Origin: Hemerocallis citrina
Lineage: Eukaryota > Streptophyta > Magnoliopsida > Asparagales > Asphodelaceae
Length of the DNA stretch: 64,000 bases
Assembly: GCA_017893485.1 (NCBI GenBank)
Contig: CM030366.1
Coordinates: forward strand, 98,701,085 to 98,765,084
Direction: 5' to 3'
Numbering within the stretch: position 1 is the first letter of the stretch; each line of letters opens with the position of its first letter. The translations under genes and the position numbers were made by a program. Below are positions 34,530 through 44,554 of the stretch, in pieces. A model generated the notes under the pieces. The model was not told where the DNA came from, made no database searches, and was given only the letters and a program-made list of their open reading frames with translations.

Positions 34530-34591
34530 TTCTTTATAAAAAAATTTGTAACAATTGGTCAATATACTATTCATTCATATATGTAGTTACG

Positions 34592-34890
34592 AAAAAAACG
34601 TGAGAAAACCGCACAAACAGGATCTAGAAATTTCCAAATTTTGTGAGTAGGTCGGACTCACCACACACAAGTCAACGCAACTTGTAGAAGCGAGTTTCGA
34701 CTCACAGTTTGCAAGATACGGTAATGTATCACTTTATTTCAAATTAAAAGCAAACAAAGTGATACACGACCGTATCATGCAAACCGTGAGTCGAAACTCA
34801 CTTCCACAAGTTGCGTTGGCTTGTGTTTGGTGAGTCCGACATACTCGCAAAATTTTATTTTTTCTGGATGTCGTTTGTGCAGTATTCTAG
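34592..34890. repeat. Foldback element 1 upstream of the PMD pseudogene
   Basis: A near-perfect inverted repeat: the left arm has GTGAGTAGGTCGGACTCACC, ACTTGTAGAAGCGAGTTTCG and GACTCACAGTTTGCAAG, and the right arm has their complements. The centre is at about 34740. Ends are of the type GAAAACCGCACAAACAGGATC against GACGTCGTTTGTGCAG-like sequence. Confidence 0.8.
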
Positions 34891-34947
34891 TGAAAAGTCA
34901 CTCAAAAAATATCAAAGTATAATTATTGTTGTTGTTTGATATTGGGA

Positions 34948-35235
34948 GAAAACCGCGCAAACGAGATCAAAAAATTTCGAAACTTTGTGAGTAGGTCGGA
35001 CACACCACACATAAGCCAACACAACTTGTAGAAGCGAGTTTCAACTAACGGTTTGTAATATAAGACAATGTATTTCTTTCACTCACGAAAAAGAGTCGAA
35101 AGAGACATACGGCCGTAGATCGCAAACCGTGAATCGAAACTCACTTCTACAAGTTGCGTTGGCTTTGTGAGTGGTGAGTCCAACCTACTCGCAAAATTTC
35201 AAAATTTTTTGATCTTGTTTGTGCGCTTTTACAAA
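34948..35235. repeat. Foldback element 2, same family
   Basis: Inverted repeat with the same words (GTGAGTAGGTCGGACACACC, AACTTGTAGAAGCGAGTTTC and complements), centred at about 35085, starting GAAAACCGCGCAAACGAGATC. The two copies are separated by about 60 bp and lie 60-700 bp upstream of the PMD start codon. Confidence 0.8.
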
Positions 35236-36144
35236 AAAACGAACGATATAATTTACAACTACAACTACAACTATAATTTAGAAAAAAAAACTATTTCTAC
35301 AATTCAGCCGTCTACAATTATCGAACAAATATATACAATACACATCAAACAACTAACTACGCATCAAAAAAAAATGTAGACTCAACAAATTTAACAAAAT
35401 TTTCAATCAACCAACATAGCTACATCTACTAAATGCCAGAATATAGTGAATACCTTGCACAATGTGGGTCTTTGAGAAGGAGCGAGAGGAGGTGGTTGCG
35501 TTCTGTAGACGGCGGAGGAGGACTAGGGTTTCAGAGTGCTCGTTAGGGTTAAGGTTTTTTGGGACCGGGAGATTCAAAGGAAGCGGGCAAGAGATCGAGA
35601 AGAGGGAGAGAGTGAATGACAGAGTCAAGTGACAGAGGATGGGTGGATTAAGTAAAGGAGGAGCTACGGTTTTGAGTTTGGGTTTGGGAACGAGCGAGAG
35701 AGAGAGAGAGGGTAGTGTGAGAGTGAGAGATAGAATGTAAGAGGAGAGTGGGATTTGTACAAATATTTTAAAACACTAATAAACCTAGGTCGTTGTTTCT
35801 CACAATGGCCTAATTTATACATAATTCGTTGTGTGAAGCAACGACCAAGGTTGGAAGATAAATTTTGAACTACTTAGGCTATTATTTCCAACAACGGTCT
35901 ACGTTCAAATTTGGCCAAAAAAGATACAAGTCATCAGTGACGAGCGAGAGAGAGAAAGCGAAAGATTGGATAAGTCGAAGAGTTATGTGGGGTTAAAATA
36001 CCCAAAATAACCCTCCTCACTTATGTGAAAGATTGGGTTGATGGGCGTGATCGATCCTAGCCATTGGATCATGATCAAAACGATCCAACGATCAAGACTC
36101 GAGTTTGCAACAGATCTATACAAACAGACCCGTTTGCAACTGAG

Positions 36145-36175
<31 letters not shown>

Positions 36176-36178
<3 letters not shown>

Positions 36179-36766
36179 GTGCTCCATTACAAACGGGTCT
36201 GTTTGCACAGACCCGTTTAAACGGTGTTGCTGGCCGTTGGATCAGATCGATCAAGATCCAATGGCCGTGATCGAACCCGCCCATCACCCCATCTCACTTA
36301 AGTTGTGAGGGGTAGTTTGGAAATTTCATCCCAAAAAACTCTTCGCCTCATTCGCTCTTTCACTCACTCCCACTTTTGAACCTAGGCCATTGTTTGGAAA
36401 CAACGATCTTTTATAACTTAGGCCGCAGTTCCCAAAAACGACATAGGCTATAAAATGCTGCTGTTTCAAACACCCTAGGTCGTTGTTCAGAACAACGACC
36501 AAGGTTCATTCAACAACTTGTCTGAAACAACTACCTTTTATAATCGGCCTAGGTTATAAAATGTCTTTGTTCCCAACAACGGCCTAGGCTATAAAATACC
36601 GCTGTTTCAAACAAGCTAGGCCGTTGTTCCATACAACAAGCTAGGTTCATTCAATGGGCGGAGCTCGATCACGACCTTTGGATCAAGATGAACTTGATCC
36701 AATGGCCAGCAATGTCGTTTGCACGGGTCTGTGCAAACAGACCCGTTTGCAACTAAGCTTTGCTCT
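36176..36766. mobile_element. Non-autonomous relative of the 7-kb element, 591 bp
   Basis: The left end TAGTGCTCCATTACAAACGG and the reverse complement of the right end AGCTTAGTTGCAAACGG lead into TIRs of about 105 bp with GGGTCTGTTTGCACAGACCC, GATCCAATGGCC and CCGCCCAT. The left terminal 190 bp also matches the right TIR of the 7-kb element (ACTCTTCGCCTCA, CGATCAAGATCC). Flanks are (TA)n (36149-36175) and (CA)n (36769-36821). Inside are at least six CGTTGTT..AACAACG hairpins. Confidence 0.8.
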
Positions 36767-36768
36767 CT

Positions 36769-36785
36769 CACACACACACACACAC

Positions 36786-36860
<75 letters not shown>
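36769..36860. repeat. Compound microsatellite (CA)n-(TA)n
   Basis: CA repeats at 36769-36821 and TA repeats at 36823-36860. The open frames here on both strands are artefacts of the simple repeat. Confidence 0.9.
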
Positions 36861-36864
<4 letters not shown>

Positions 36865-37055
36865 AAACGGTATGCAAACCACTGAAGTCGTTGTTCCCAA
36901 TAACGGCTTAGGTTATAAACCTAAGTCATTGTTGGATTCCAACAACGACTTAGATTATAACCTAGGTCGTTGTTGTGAACAACAGCTTAGGTTATATTAA
37001 GCCTGAAGCCGTTGTTCCCCAACAATGATTTCAGTTGTTTGCAATGGAGCATTGT
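36861..37055. mobile_element. Foldback MITE in a (TA)n run, about 195 bp
   Basis: The right end TTGCAATGGAGCATTGT is the complement of the ATGCTCCATTGCAAA end seen at 28820. The left end is AAACAAACGGTATGCAAACC. It contains four hairpin words of the CGTTGTT..AACAACG type (about 36888, 36925, 36967 and 37007). Confidence 0.75.
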
Positions 37056-37075
37056 ATATATATATCTATATATAT

Positions 37076-37216
37076 GCTACACCAACAACCATTTTTACAA
37101 TTTTTTTCTTTACAATTTTATGTGGCACAATATTATTAGAGGTATGACCTCCAATAGTATTATGCCACATAAGGGTGTAAAATAAAAAGGTTGTAGAAAA
37201 TATTGTGGGTGTAGTA
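37076..37216. mobile_element. Small palindromic MITE, about 141 bp
   Basis: GCTACACCAACAACC and TGTGGGTGTAGTA ends, with inner TTATGTGGCACAATATTATT against AATAGTATTATGCCACATAA. It is fully foldback and belongs to a different family from its neighbours. Confidence 0.7.
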
Positions 37217-37697
37217 TTATTGTTTTTTTTTAAGGGGAAAGGTTAAATATATCTACACTTTTAATAATCTATAAAAATATTTTTATTTATATATGAACCG
37301 GTACAAAATCCTTGATAAGCTGATATGTCTCACGTTACATTCTTACCAAAAAAAAAATTGAAATTGACAATCCAACTTCTCCATCTGTTTCAGCATTACA
37401 GGTGCTTTCCCTCAATATAGACATAAACCAGAGAAGGTCGTATTTGATCACATAAAAACAGATATGGTTGTACTGAAATACATTTTGTACAAAAGGTGAA
37501 AGTTCCCTTTGATGTATAAGTTAGGAGCTAGTCCAAATTAAAGGACAACATTTAGTTACTCACTAAAACAAATATGGTGGGAGATCAGTCATTTGACTTA
37601 ATAACAACTCCTTAGTTTAAATCTTGCTTGTACCAAAAAATTCTCAATTAATATATTCGAGATAAAGTGTAAGTGTGTATAACTACGACCTTATTTA

Positions 37698-37742
<45 letters not shown>

Positions 37743-37977
37743 TAGTGACTTCATTCCTTGGTTTCTTATGTGACTCATGAGGTTTGTTTAATTTGGGACG
37801 AGTAATATGTGTAAATCTGGGGATTAGACTATGATAGCATAGGTTATATATGTCCTTGTACTTCTATGATATTGCATTCATGTGTCTCCTTTGCCTTTTA
37901 TATATACACATTATTACGCTGAGAGTGATCATGTTCTCACCATAAGCTTCGTGTGCATTTTTTACGTAGCCATCACG
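37217..37977. other. Non-coding AT-rich stretch with an (AAT)n microsatellite
   Basis: An (AAT)n run covers 37697-37742. No gene or transposon end is recognised in the remainder. Confidence 0.6.
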
Positions 37978-38212
37978 TGGATGATCCGAGATGTTCACAT
38001 TTTTTAGAATAACTAAATTAGTCTAAATATATATAATCAAAGCCATGTGAAATTCATATGACCATCCATCAAGTCATTATAAAATATTACGTTATTCAGC
38101 CATACAATTTCTAAAACTTTAATAAATGAACAAACAAATATTAAATGACTTAATTTCTCTTCCGTAGACTAATTTAGACATGTAGATAAAAACGAACTGT
38201 TCGGATTTTTCA
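37978..38212. mobile_element. MITE remnant related to 60296-60588
   Basis: Arms: CTAAATTAGTCTAAAT with GTGAAATTCATATGACCATC and, inverted, AGACTAATTTAGACATGTAG. The core TTCAGCCATACAATTT is shared with the copy at 60296-60588. Bases 38213-38473 show nothing further. Confidence 0.65.
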
Positions 38213-38473
38213 GTTTATCTCCGGAAAGAAAATTCACACTTGGTTCTTAGAGAAGGAATTCTTACATAATCATAGCCCTTTATTATTTTGTTTTTTTTTC
38301 CTCTTATTTAATTATTCATTTATTTATTTCAAATAGATGCCCTTATATATGTTGTTTTAGTGTGGTAGAAACTTATATCTTGTTGCTGCTTATTTCTGTG
38401 TAGGAGCAAACATATATGTAAATTCTTTTAATAAAAACAATAAAGATCAAACATTTTGATACTACTAAAAACC

Positions 38474-41118
38474 TGTCATGTCCCGCTTCTCAAAAGGAAT
38501 ACGGAATATGAGTACGTGACAAAACCCAGCGAATGATTTACACCATTCATAAGCTGTAAGGATCGACTCAACAACATAACAGGAATATAAAAGAATATAA
38601 AACCACGCATGCATGAAATAAAACTCATAATCAACAGAATTATTTGAAAAACAATACATAATCCTCAAATAAATCTAAGATCTGGATCAAAAGTAAAACT
38701 TCGGGACAACAAGCCCATTACAAGTTTAAGTAGCAACATGAAATTAATAAACTCAAAACAAAAGTAAACTAAAGCATGATTTATCCCAAGCAAAGCTTAG
38801 AATGTCTGCTCACCCAATCCTGCAGGTAATTGATCTCCAAAACCTGTGTATTTAACATGTAGAAGAAATAGAGAAACAAGAGATGAATGAGCGTTAGTGC
38901 AAGCTACGGGCCGCAAATAGTACAAGCAACGGGTATATGAACAAATACAAGAAGTATGAAGTAGAGATTTGAAATCAAGAATATGCAACACATCATGGTA
39001 GGAATGCAACAAGTAAAGAGGTCTAATGAAACTAGCGGGCAAGTTCATCGAGTCAAGTAGCAGGATCATGTAACAAGTGAATAAGTAAATTTGTAACAGG
39101 TATCAAATAACAAGTGACAGGAACAGGTAATGGGAATGTGCAAGTGAACATATTATACTTAAGTCTGTTGTTAATCCTATCTAATGTAGCACTTCATGCA
39201 TCCCATTTATTTAGGACATAGTTGCTACATACAAATAAGTTGCGTTTAGACTTAGTGGTGAATTTTATAGGGTGGTGTACTCAGGCATCATACTAGCAGG
39301 TAAGCAAACGCAGGAGTCATGTAATCACGAATCTATGCACAACATATGAGACCTAGGGGTCCCCCTTCCAAGCACAGATGAGGCCTAAGGGTCCCCCTTC
39401 CAAGTACACCTTCCTATAAGGAAGAATGCAGCCAGGAATCAAATAACAGGTAACAGACACACGAACCATGTAATCATGTATTCATGCAAAAACAGATGGA
39501 ACCTACTGGCTCCCCCTGCTGAGTACATTTCCTATATTGTCCACTACTAAATCTTTCCCTAAAACCCCGACTTGTTAATTATTATTATTTCAAAATAGGC
39601 ATGAAAGTGCACAAACAGGGCAAGTAAACATGATAGAAAACAAAAAACAAGAAACAAGTTTAGGCTAGGTAGAAAACATATTCAAGTGTCAACACAATTT
39701 ATAATTAACAAGGACAACAAGAATTTTAATTCTGGATAGCAGGACGTGGCTGCACCAAAACTGGAATTTCCGTTGCTATAGGAATGCAAATCTGTATCCG
39801 TCAGAAGTTCTAGAAACTAGACTTTCTGCCGGTTCCAGTGCATATACACATGATATATAAAAATTACAGCAACTGGGTTCAAATTAACATTCTACACAGA
39901 TTTTGTGTTCAGTTAGAATTCTTAAAATTATGTTTATATGCATGAATCAGGTCTGAAAGCTCATCAAATAAATCAAGGAAAATTAAGGGTGATTCCCTAG
40001 CATGTCTAGTCTCAGAATGTTAAATTTCGTGTTATTATATTATTGATAGCATGCTCAATTTAAATTGCAAAATATGGTGACACAGTGAAATTATGAATCT
40101 AGAAATCCAGACACAGCAGCACTAAAACTGCCATAACTTACGCAATATAATTCGAAATTTGATCCCGTCAAATTTTCTGAAAACTAGGCACATGGGGATA
40201 TAATTCATATTTAGAAATTAATTCATAATTTTGTCATTAACAGGGTCGAAATCATCAGACAAAATCAGGACAACAGTATATAAAAATACTTTTTGCATAG
40301 ATTATAACATGATTAGTATTTATGATGGACTCGAATTGATGTATGGTGTAAATCAGAGTGTAACAAGTATCTAATCAGTAAGTCACGTGTATTTTCAACT
40401 CATTAACAAAGGAGACATCATTCAAGCTCAACATACAACCAAACATCTATAACATGATTTCATATAGATAAATCTCTTAGATCTACATAGTGTTTGTGTG
40501 ATAGATATAAGAATGGGATGTTTGGGAACTCTTTTTGACTATAGGATTGATAGAAGTCAATCAACGACTAGAATCAAGATCATCAATAAGTAAGAACATG
40601 AAGAACAAGTACTAGTGAAATCCACTTAAGGTATTTATGCTTATACGAGGAACAAGAAAATTCATATAAGATACTTGCCTTAATTGGATGATGAACTAGA
40701 TGATGATGTTAATTGATGATCGAGATCGGATGGATCAGATCTGGCCCGGATCTTGATGAGGATCAAGATCAAGATGATCAACGGCTAATAATCCCAGGGG
40801 CTTGATGATGATGATGATGATGATCGCAATCGATGATCGGATGGCTGAGATTCAAATGATCAAGAAGTCCCCCCCCCCAGAAGCAGATGATGCACACGTG
40901 GATGGTGGGTGGTTGCACTGGTGGCCGTTGAGGAGGCTCGACCGACCCTCTGTTTCGGAAGCGGTTCAGAGGACATGGCGGGTGGCTTCGACTGCTACTT
41001 CGGGGGACGAGGGCGGAGCGCAGGGGCTGGTCGACGAGGAGCAGGGGTGACGGGTGGAGCTGTGCACAGGACGGCGACTTGTGGCGATCAACATAGGGCT
41101 TGACGAGGGCAGGGTGGT
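38474..41118 (-). mobile_element. Chromovirus-type LTR (minus orientation), inner-edge part, split by a nested element
   Basis: The plus strand starts TGTCATGTCCCG, the same word as the LTR edge at 62810 (TTTCACGCCCC). The two share GGAATACGG-type sequence, ACGTGAC and CCCAGCGAATGATTT. The other end of this LTR is at 53516 (GGGGGTTACA) once the nested element at 41119-52855 is set aside, so its length is about 3.3 kb. A degenerate PBS-like GATACTACTAAAAACC lies on its left. It contains (GAT)n at 40804-40824 and no gene. Confidence 0.65.
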
Positions 41119-41684
41119 TGTAACATCCTGATTCTTTATTTGTAATTAAATGAAGGGATTGTCGATTTTTACGTGTTTTTGCATGTACAAATTCATGTGC
41201 ATTTTCCCCTAGAAAATTATTTATTTTGTAGCATGAACAAATATTTTAATCTTTCTCTTTTGTATTTTTAAAAGCCTAATTAAATTCTAAAGCCTAATTG
41301 TTTATTCTTAACCCCACCCTAATTATTTAATTATTTTAATTAGCCCATGGAGTTCTAAGCCCACAAATTTGAAAGCCCACTAGTTTAATTCTCTTTTAAT
41401 TAGCATGACTTGTAGTGTAGACCAATTTAATAGACAATTAATAAATTCACATGAACAAACAAATAATTAGGGGTACTAGACGGGTACGTGCATTGCACTA
41501 GCACATGCATTGTACACTTTTGACCTAGGCCGGTTTGTACTAGGTGAGTGGAAGAGTGGGTATGGTTGATTTGGAAGTGGGCCACACTCATGTGCGTGAG
41601 GGAGAAGAGTGAGGGGATCATGGGGGGAGGGGGGGGGGGGGTGGGGGGGGGGGGGGGGGTGTTACATTAACTAATTTAGTTTTT

Positions 41685-41695
41685 CTATAAATATA
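41685..41695 (+). promoter_or_regulatory. TATA box of the Tekay-type 5' LTR
   Basis: CTATAAATATACCC, 25 bp downstream of a run of G that could form a quadruplex. The 3' LTR has ATATAAATATACCC at 50138-50151. Confidence 0.7.
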
Positions 41696-42572
41696 CCCTA
41701 AGTCTACATCCCTTCACACCCCATCACTTTAATCACTTCATTGTTAAAATCAATTAAGGGAGAGAGAGGGAGCCTAATCAGTGGCCGAAAGCAATTAGGA
41801 GAAGGAGGAGGCACTGTGCATTGCGTCGGGGGTTCGAAGTTCATTCTTGGCGAGGTTTTCTAGGAGTTCGGTGTCCCCGTTGAAGGCGGGATTAATTTTA
41901 CGCTTCTAATAGGTGGGTGATTTTCTCGAACTTCTAAGTAGACATTATGCTAGGGTTTGGTTGATAAAAATTGAGAAGAAACTTTAGTTAATTTAGCCAT
42001 GTATTGTGAGAATGAGACAAATTGCTATTGGTAGGAATGTATGTTAAGAGAATGTTAATCAAATGCAAATTGTGATTGTTAGTTTAGAAATTACCATGCT
42101 ACCATGCTTTATTTGCTAGTTATGTGCTAAACTAAGAAGATATGATTGTATGTTTAGATAATTGAAATCAGAACTATGGAAAATGTGATTTGAACTATTT
42201 AATTGTGTAATGGCATGAAAAAGAAAATTATCGCTGAAATAATTGCCTAATGGTAATAAAAATGATGTAAGTGATCTAGGAAGATTTTTAAGTGCAAAGT
42301 TGTAGAGAGAATATGCTTGTTTCCCTAAAATTCGAAATTGAAGAGTAAAATGCAAGCAGAGAGTAAAATTATGTTTTTTGTATCAAAAATAAAATTTTAT
42401 TTTACTGAAATACTGTAATTGCGTAGAAAATAAAATCTGGAGTTTTTTTGCATTAAATTGGAGAAGAAGAGCACCTAAAAATACTTACTTTTATAAACAT
42501 TCGAAATAACAGAGATTCGGACTATAACCCCTAAATACCCCAACCTATATCAGGTTAGGCACTTGGACCATT

Positions 42573-42815
42573 TGGTTAATTGGTGCATTTGGGGCACTTT
42601 ACTGTAGCTTGCGGGTGGTCTTGGTCTCGGGTTCGAAACTGGGCATTGCCCTTTTGTTTTCATTTTTTTGGAAAAAAAACCGAAAACTGAGAACTATATC
42701 ATATGGAATTAAAACCATCTTCATAACACACTTGCGCTCTGGCCATTCTGGTTAGCACCATCGCCACAGTGTGCACTGTAGCGCGTGGGTGGTTTTTGGT
42801 TGTGGGTTCGAATCC
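42573..42815 (+). other. Two tRNA-like A/B-box modules in the LTR
   Basis: Module 1: TGGTTAATTGG (42573-42583) and GGTTCGAAACT (42630-42640). Module 2: TGGTTAGCACC (42749-42759) and GGTTCGAATCC (42805-42815), the latter a perfect RNA polymerase III B box. Spacing is 45-47 bp. Both recur in the 3' LTR (B boxes at 51084 and 51262). A full cloverleaf is not evident, so these are tRNA-like modules and not tRNA genes. Confidence 0.5.
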
Positions 42816-43651
42816 AGAGTTTGGCACTTTAATAAAAAAAATTTTGGTTTTTGACTTTTAAAAATATTTGATTTTGGACTCTTAAAAATCCGAAAAAATA
42901 TTATAATTCTTCTAAAAATGTATGGACCTCATGAAAAATATCTATACAATATTTGACTTAAATAAAAGTGGTTTAGAAGTAAAAATTGAGTAGAATTCCA
43001 CGAAATTGAAATTTGTATAAGTATAAAAAGTGATTTGTTCCATGAGAAAATTATACTAATTTATAAAAGATGATCTTGTATGAAGAAAAATTAAAGTGTG
43101 TTGTTTATGGACTTTTATTCATTAATTTGGGTATTACATGCATTCGAAAGATAAATGAAAAACACAAATTGTGATTTTGAAATCAAGTAAAGGAAAGAAA
43201 GAATAGCATGAGAATTAAATGGATTTTTTTTATTGAAATTAATTTTGAATGTGAAATGCATAAATTGAAATTGAACTTTATATATGAGATTGATTCATAG
43301 AAAAGAGAATGGAAATCATGTTAAATTGTGAAAAAAAAGAACTTATGAGTATGTAGACTCAATTTTTGTGATTATGAAGTGAAATTGAGAACTAGAGTGT
43401 AGCTAAGCCTCATACCGGCATTGAAAAGAAATAGTTGAAATGAGACTTGAAATGAAAAGACCAAGACTTGGGGTCATGTTACATAAATGGCTAAGACCGG
43501 TATAGTGGAAGGGCTAACTCTAGAAGATTGATTTTATTCATGATTCAAATAATTAAGGACTAGACACATAGTGAAGATGTGACGAAAGTAAGAGAAAAAC
43601 ACGAGTATGAGGGCCTCGGAGCTACGGCGTGAGAATATTTACAGGCTTTCT

Positions 43652-43796
43652 ACACGATGCATCGTGTCATGACGTGGATATGTCTCCAGGAGTCCGTACC
43701 GCAGGTGACGCTTGTGGGGTGTTTAGTGATTACGGGTGGTGTCATGTCCCATAACAGAGGCTGAATTGTCCATAGGTTCTACACGATACGTCGTGT
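43652..43796. repeat. Two ACACGATGCATCGTGT-type palindromes
   Basis: 43652-43667 is a perfect 16-bp palindrome. 43781-43796 (ACACGATACGTCGTGT) differs from a palindrome at its centre. Each is followed by CATGACGTGG and, further on, CTCCAGG, so the unit is a duplicated block of about 129 bp. The 3' LTR keeps both in altered form (about 52111 and 52238). Confidence 0.75.
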
Positions 43797-44398
43797 CATG
43801 ACGTGGGATTTCCCTCCAGGCTGTCTGGACATGAGCTCGTAACTCATAGAATATCTAGGATACTTATCGTAGTTACTGTAGTAGTTTAAGTCATGACGAG
43901 AGATTGAACCCTACAAGATGAAGAACGATTAAGGGCTTGCCCTCGGACCTATGTAGTATGGGATGCATAGAATTCGAACAAGTGCGCATTAGTGTCATAT
44001 AACATAAATAATTGCATCAAGGACTAAGTGCACATTCACACGACATCAATAGGATAGTCCCCATAATTCTGTTTTTGACAAGTTTGTGCTTTCCAAGTAA
44101 GAGAAAGTTGATGTATTATATCCTAGCGTCAGTTGAATGAACTGACGTACCCACAATTTCTATGCAAGATAAAATGATTAACAAGACAAAAGTATGCATG
44201 CTGCTTAAAGAATGATTCAAGTGTTGTACATTTTATTCAAGTAATTGTTGTAAATTGCTTCCGCTGTAAATATGTAATGTAAATGTAACTTTGATGTAAC
44301 AAAAGTTTTTAATTCCTTGTAAATTTGTACGAAGAGAAGTGTAAAAATCCTGTGGAACTTCGAATTCAGTCTTTTTTGGAATTCGGGGTGTTACAGAG

Positions 44399-44411
44399 TG
44401 GTATCAGAGCC
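44399..44411 (+). other. Primer-binding site (tRNA-iMet type) of the Tekay-type element
   Basis: TGGTATCAGAGCC, three bases after the LTR end TGTTACA. Confidence 0.92.
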
Positions 44412-44554
44412 ACGCTTCTAAGTAGTATAAATTTATAAGGAACGACACCCTAGAAGTGGACATTAGAGCGTGTGTTGAGTCTAGAGATTTAAATGTAAGT
44501 CACTTACATTTGTGTTTCTCTATGATTTATGCTTCTTCTTCTCATTTCTCTAAG

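Larger units (their letters stand above)
29080..36149. mobile_element. Large TIR transposon (7.07 kb) in a (TA)n/(GA)n site carrying a plant-mobile-domain gene
   Basis: The left end TAATGCTCAGCTGCAAAC and the reverse complement of the right end AGTGCTCAGTTGCAAAC begin inverted repeats of about 500 bp (29080-29575 against 35665-36149). Shared blocks include GGGTTATTTTGGG and ACTCTTCGACTTA, at moderate divergence. It is flanked by (TA)n/(GA)n on the left and (TA)n on the right. The only recognisable gene is the degenerate PMD frame at 32540-34529, and no transposase was recognised. Long TIRs, preference for TA microsatellites and gene carriage fit Mutator-like elements, but no clear 9-bp duplication can be read in the TA run, so the superfamily is an inference. 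Several CGTTGTT..AACAACG hairpins lie inside. Confidence 0.75.
41119..44395 (+). repeat. 5' LTR of the Tekay-type element (3277 bp)
   Basis: TGTAACATCC..GGGGTGTTACA. It contains a long G tract (41622-41660), a TATA box (41685-41695), two tRNA-like A/B-box modules (42573-42640 and 42749-42815), two 16-bp palindromes (43652, 43781), and the conserved module at 43905-43985 with a hairpin at 44127-44147. Confidence 0.93.

Noticed and set aside
36616..36911. Open frames of Cys/Val, His/Thr and Tyr/Ile repeats
   Set aside because: They are read from (CA)n and (TA)n microsatellites on both strands.
40802..41103. Open frames starting with a run of Met
   Set aside because: Generated by (GAT)n and GC-rich LTR sequence; no domain.
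42749..42815. True tRNA gene
   Set aside because: B box is perfect, but no complete acceptor and anticodon stems were found by eye.
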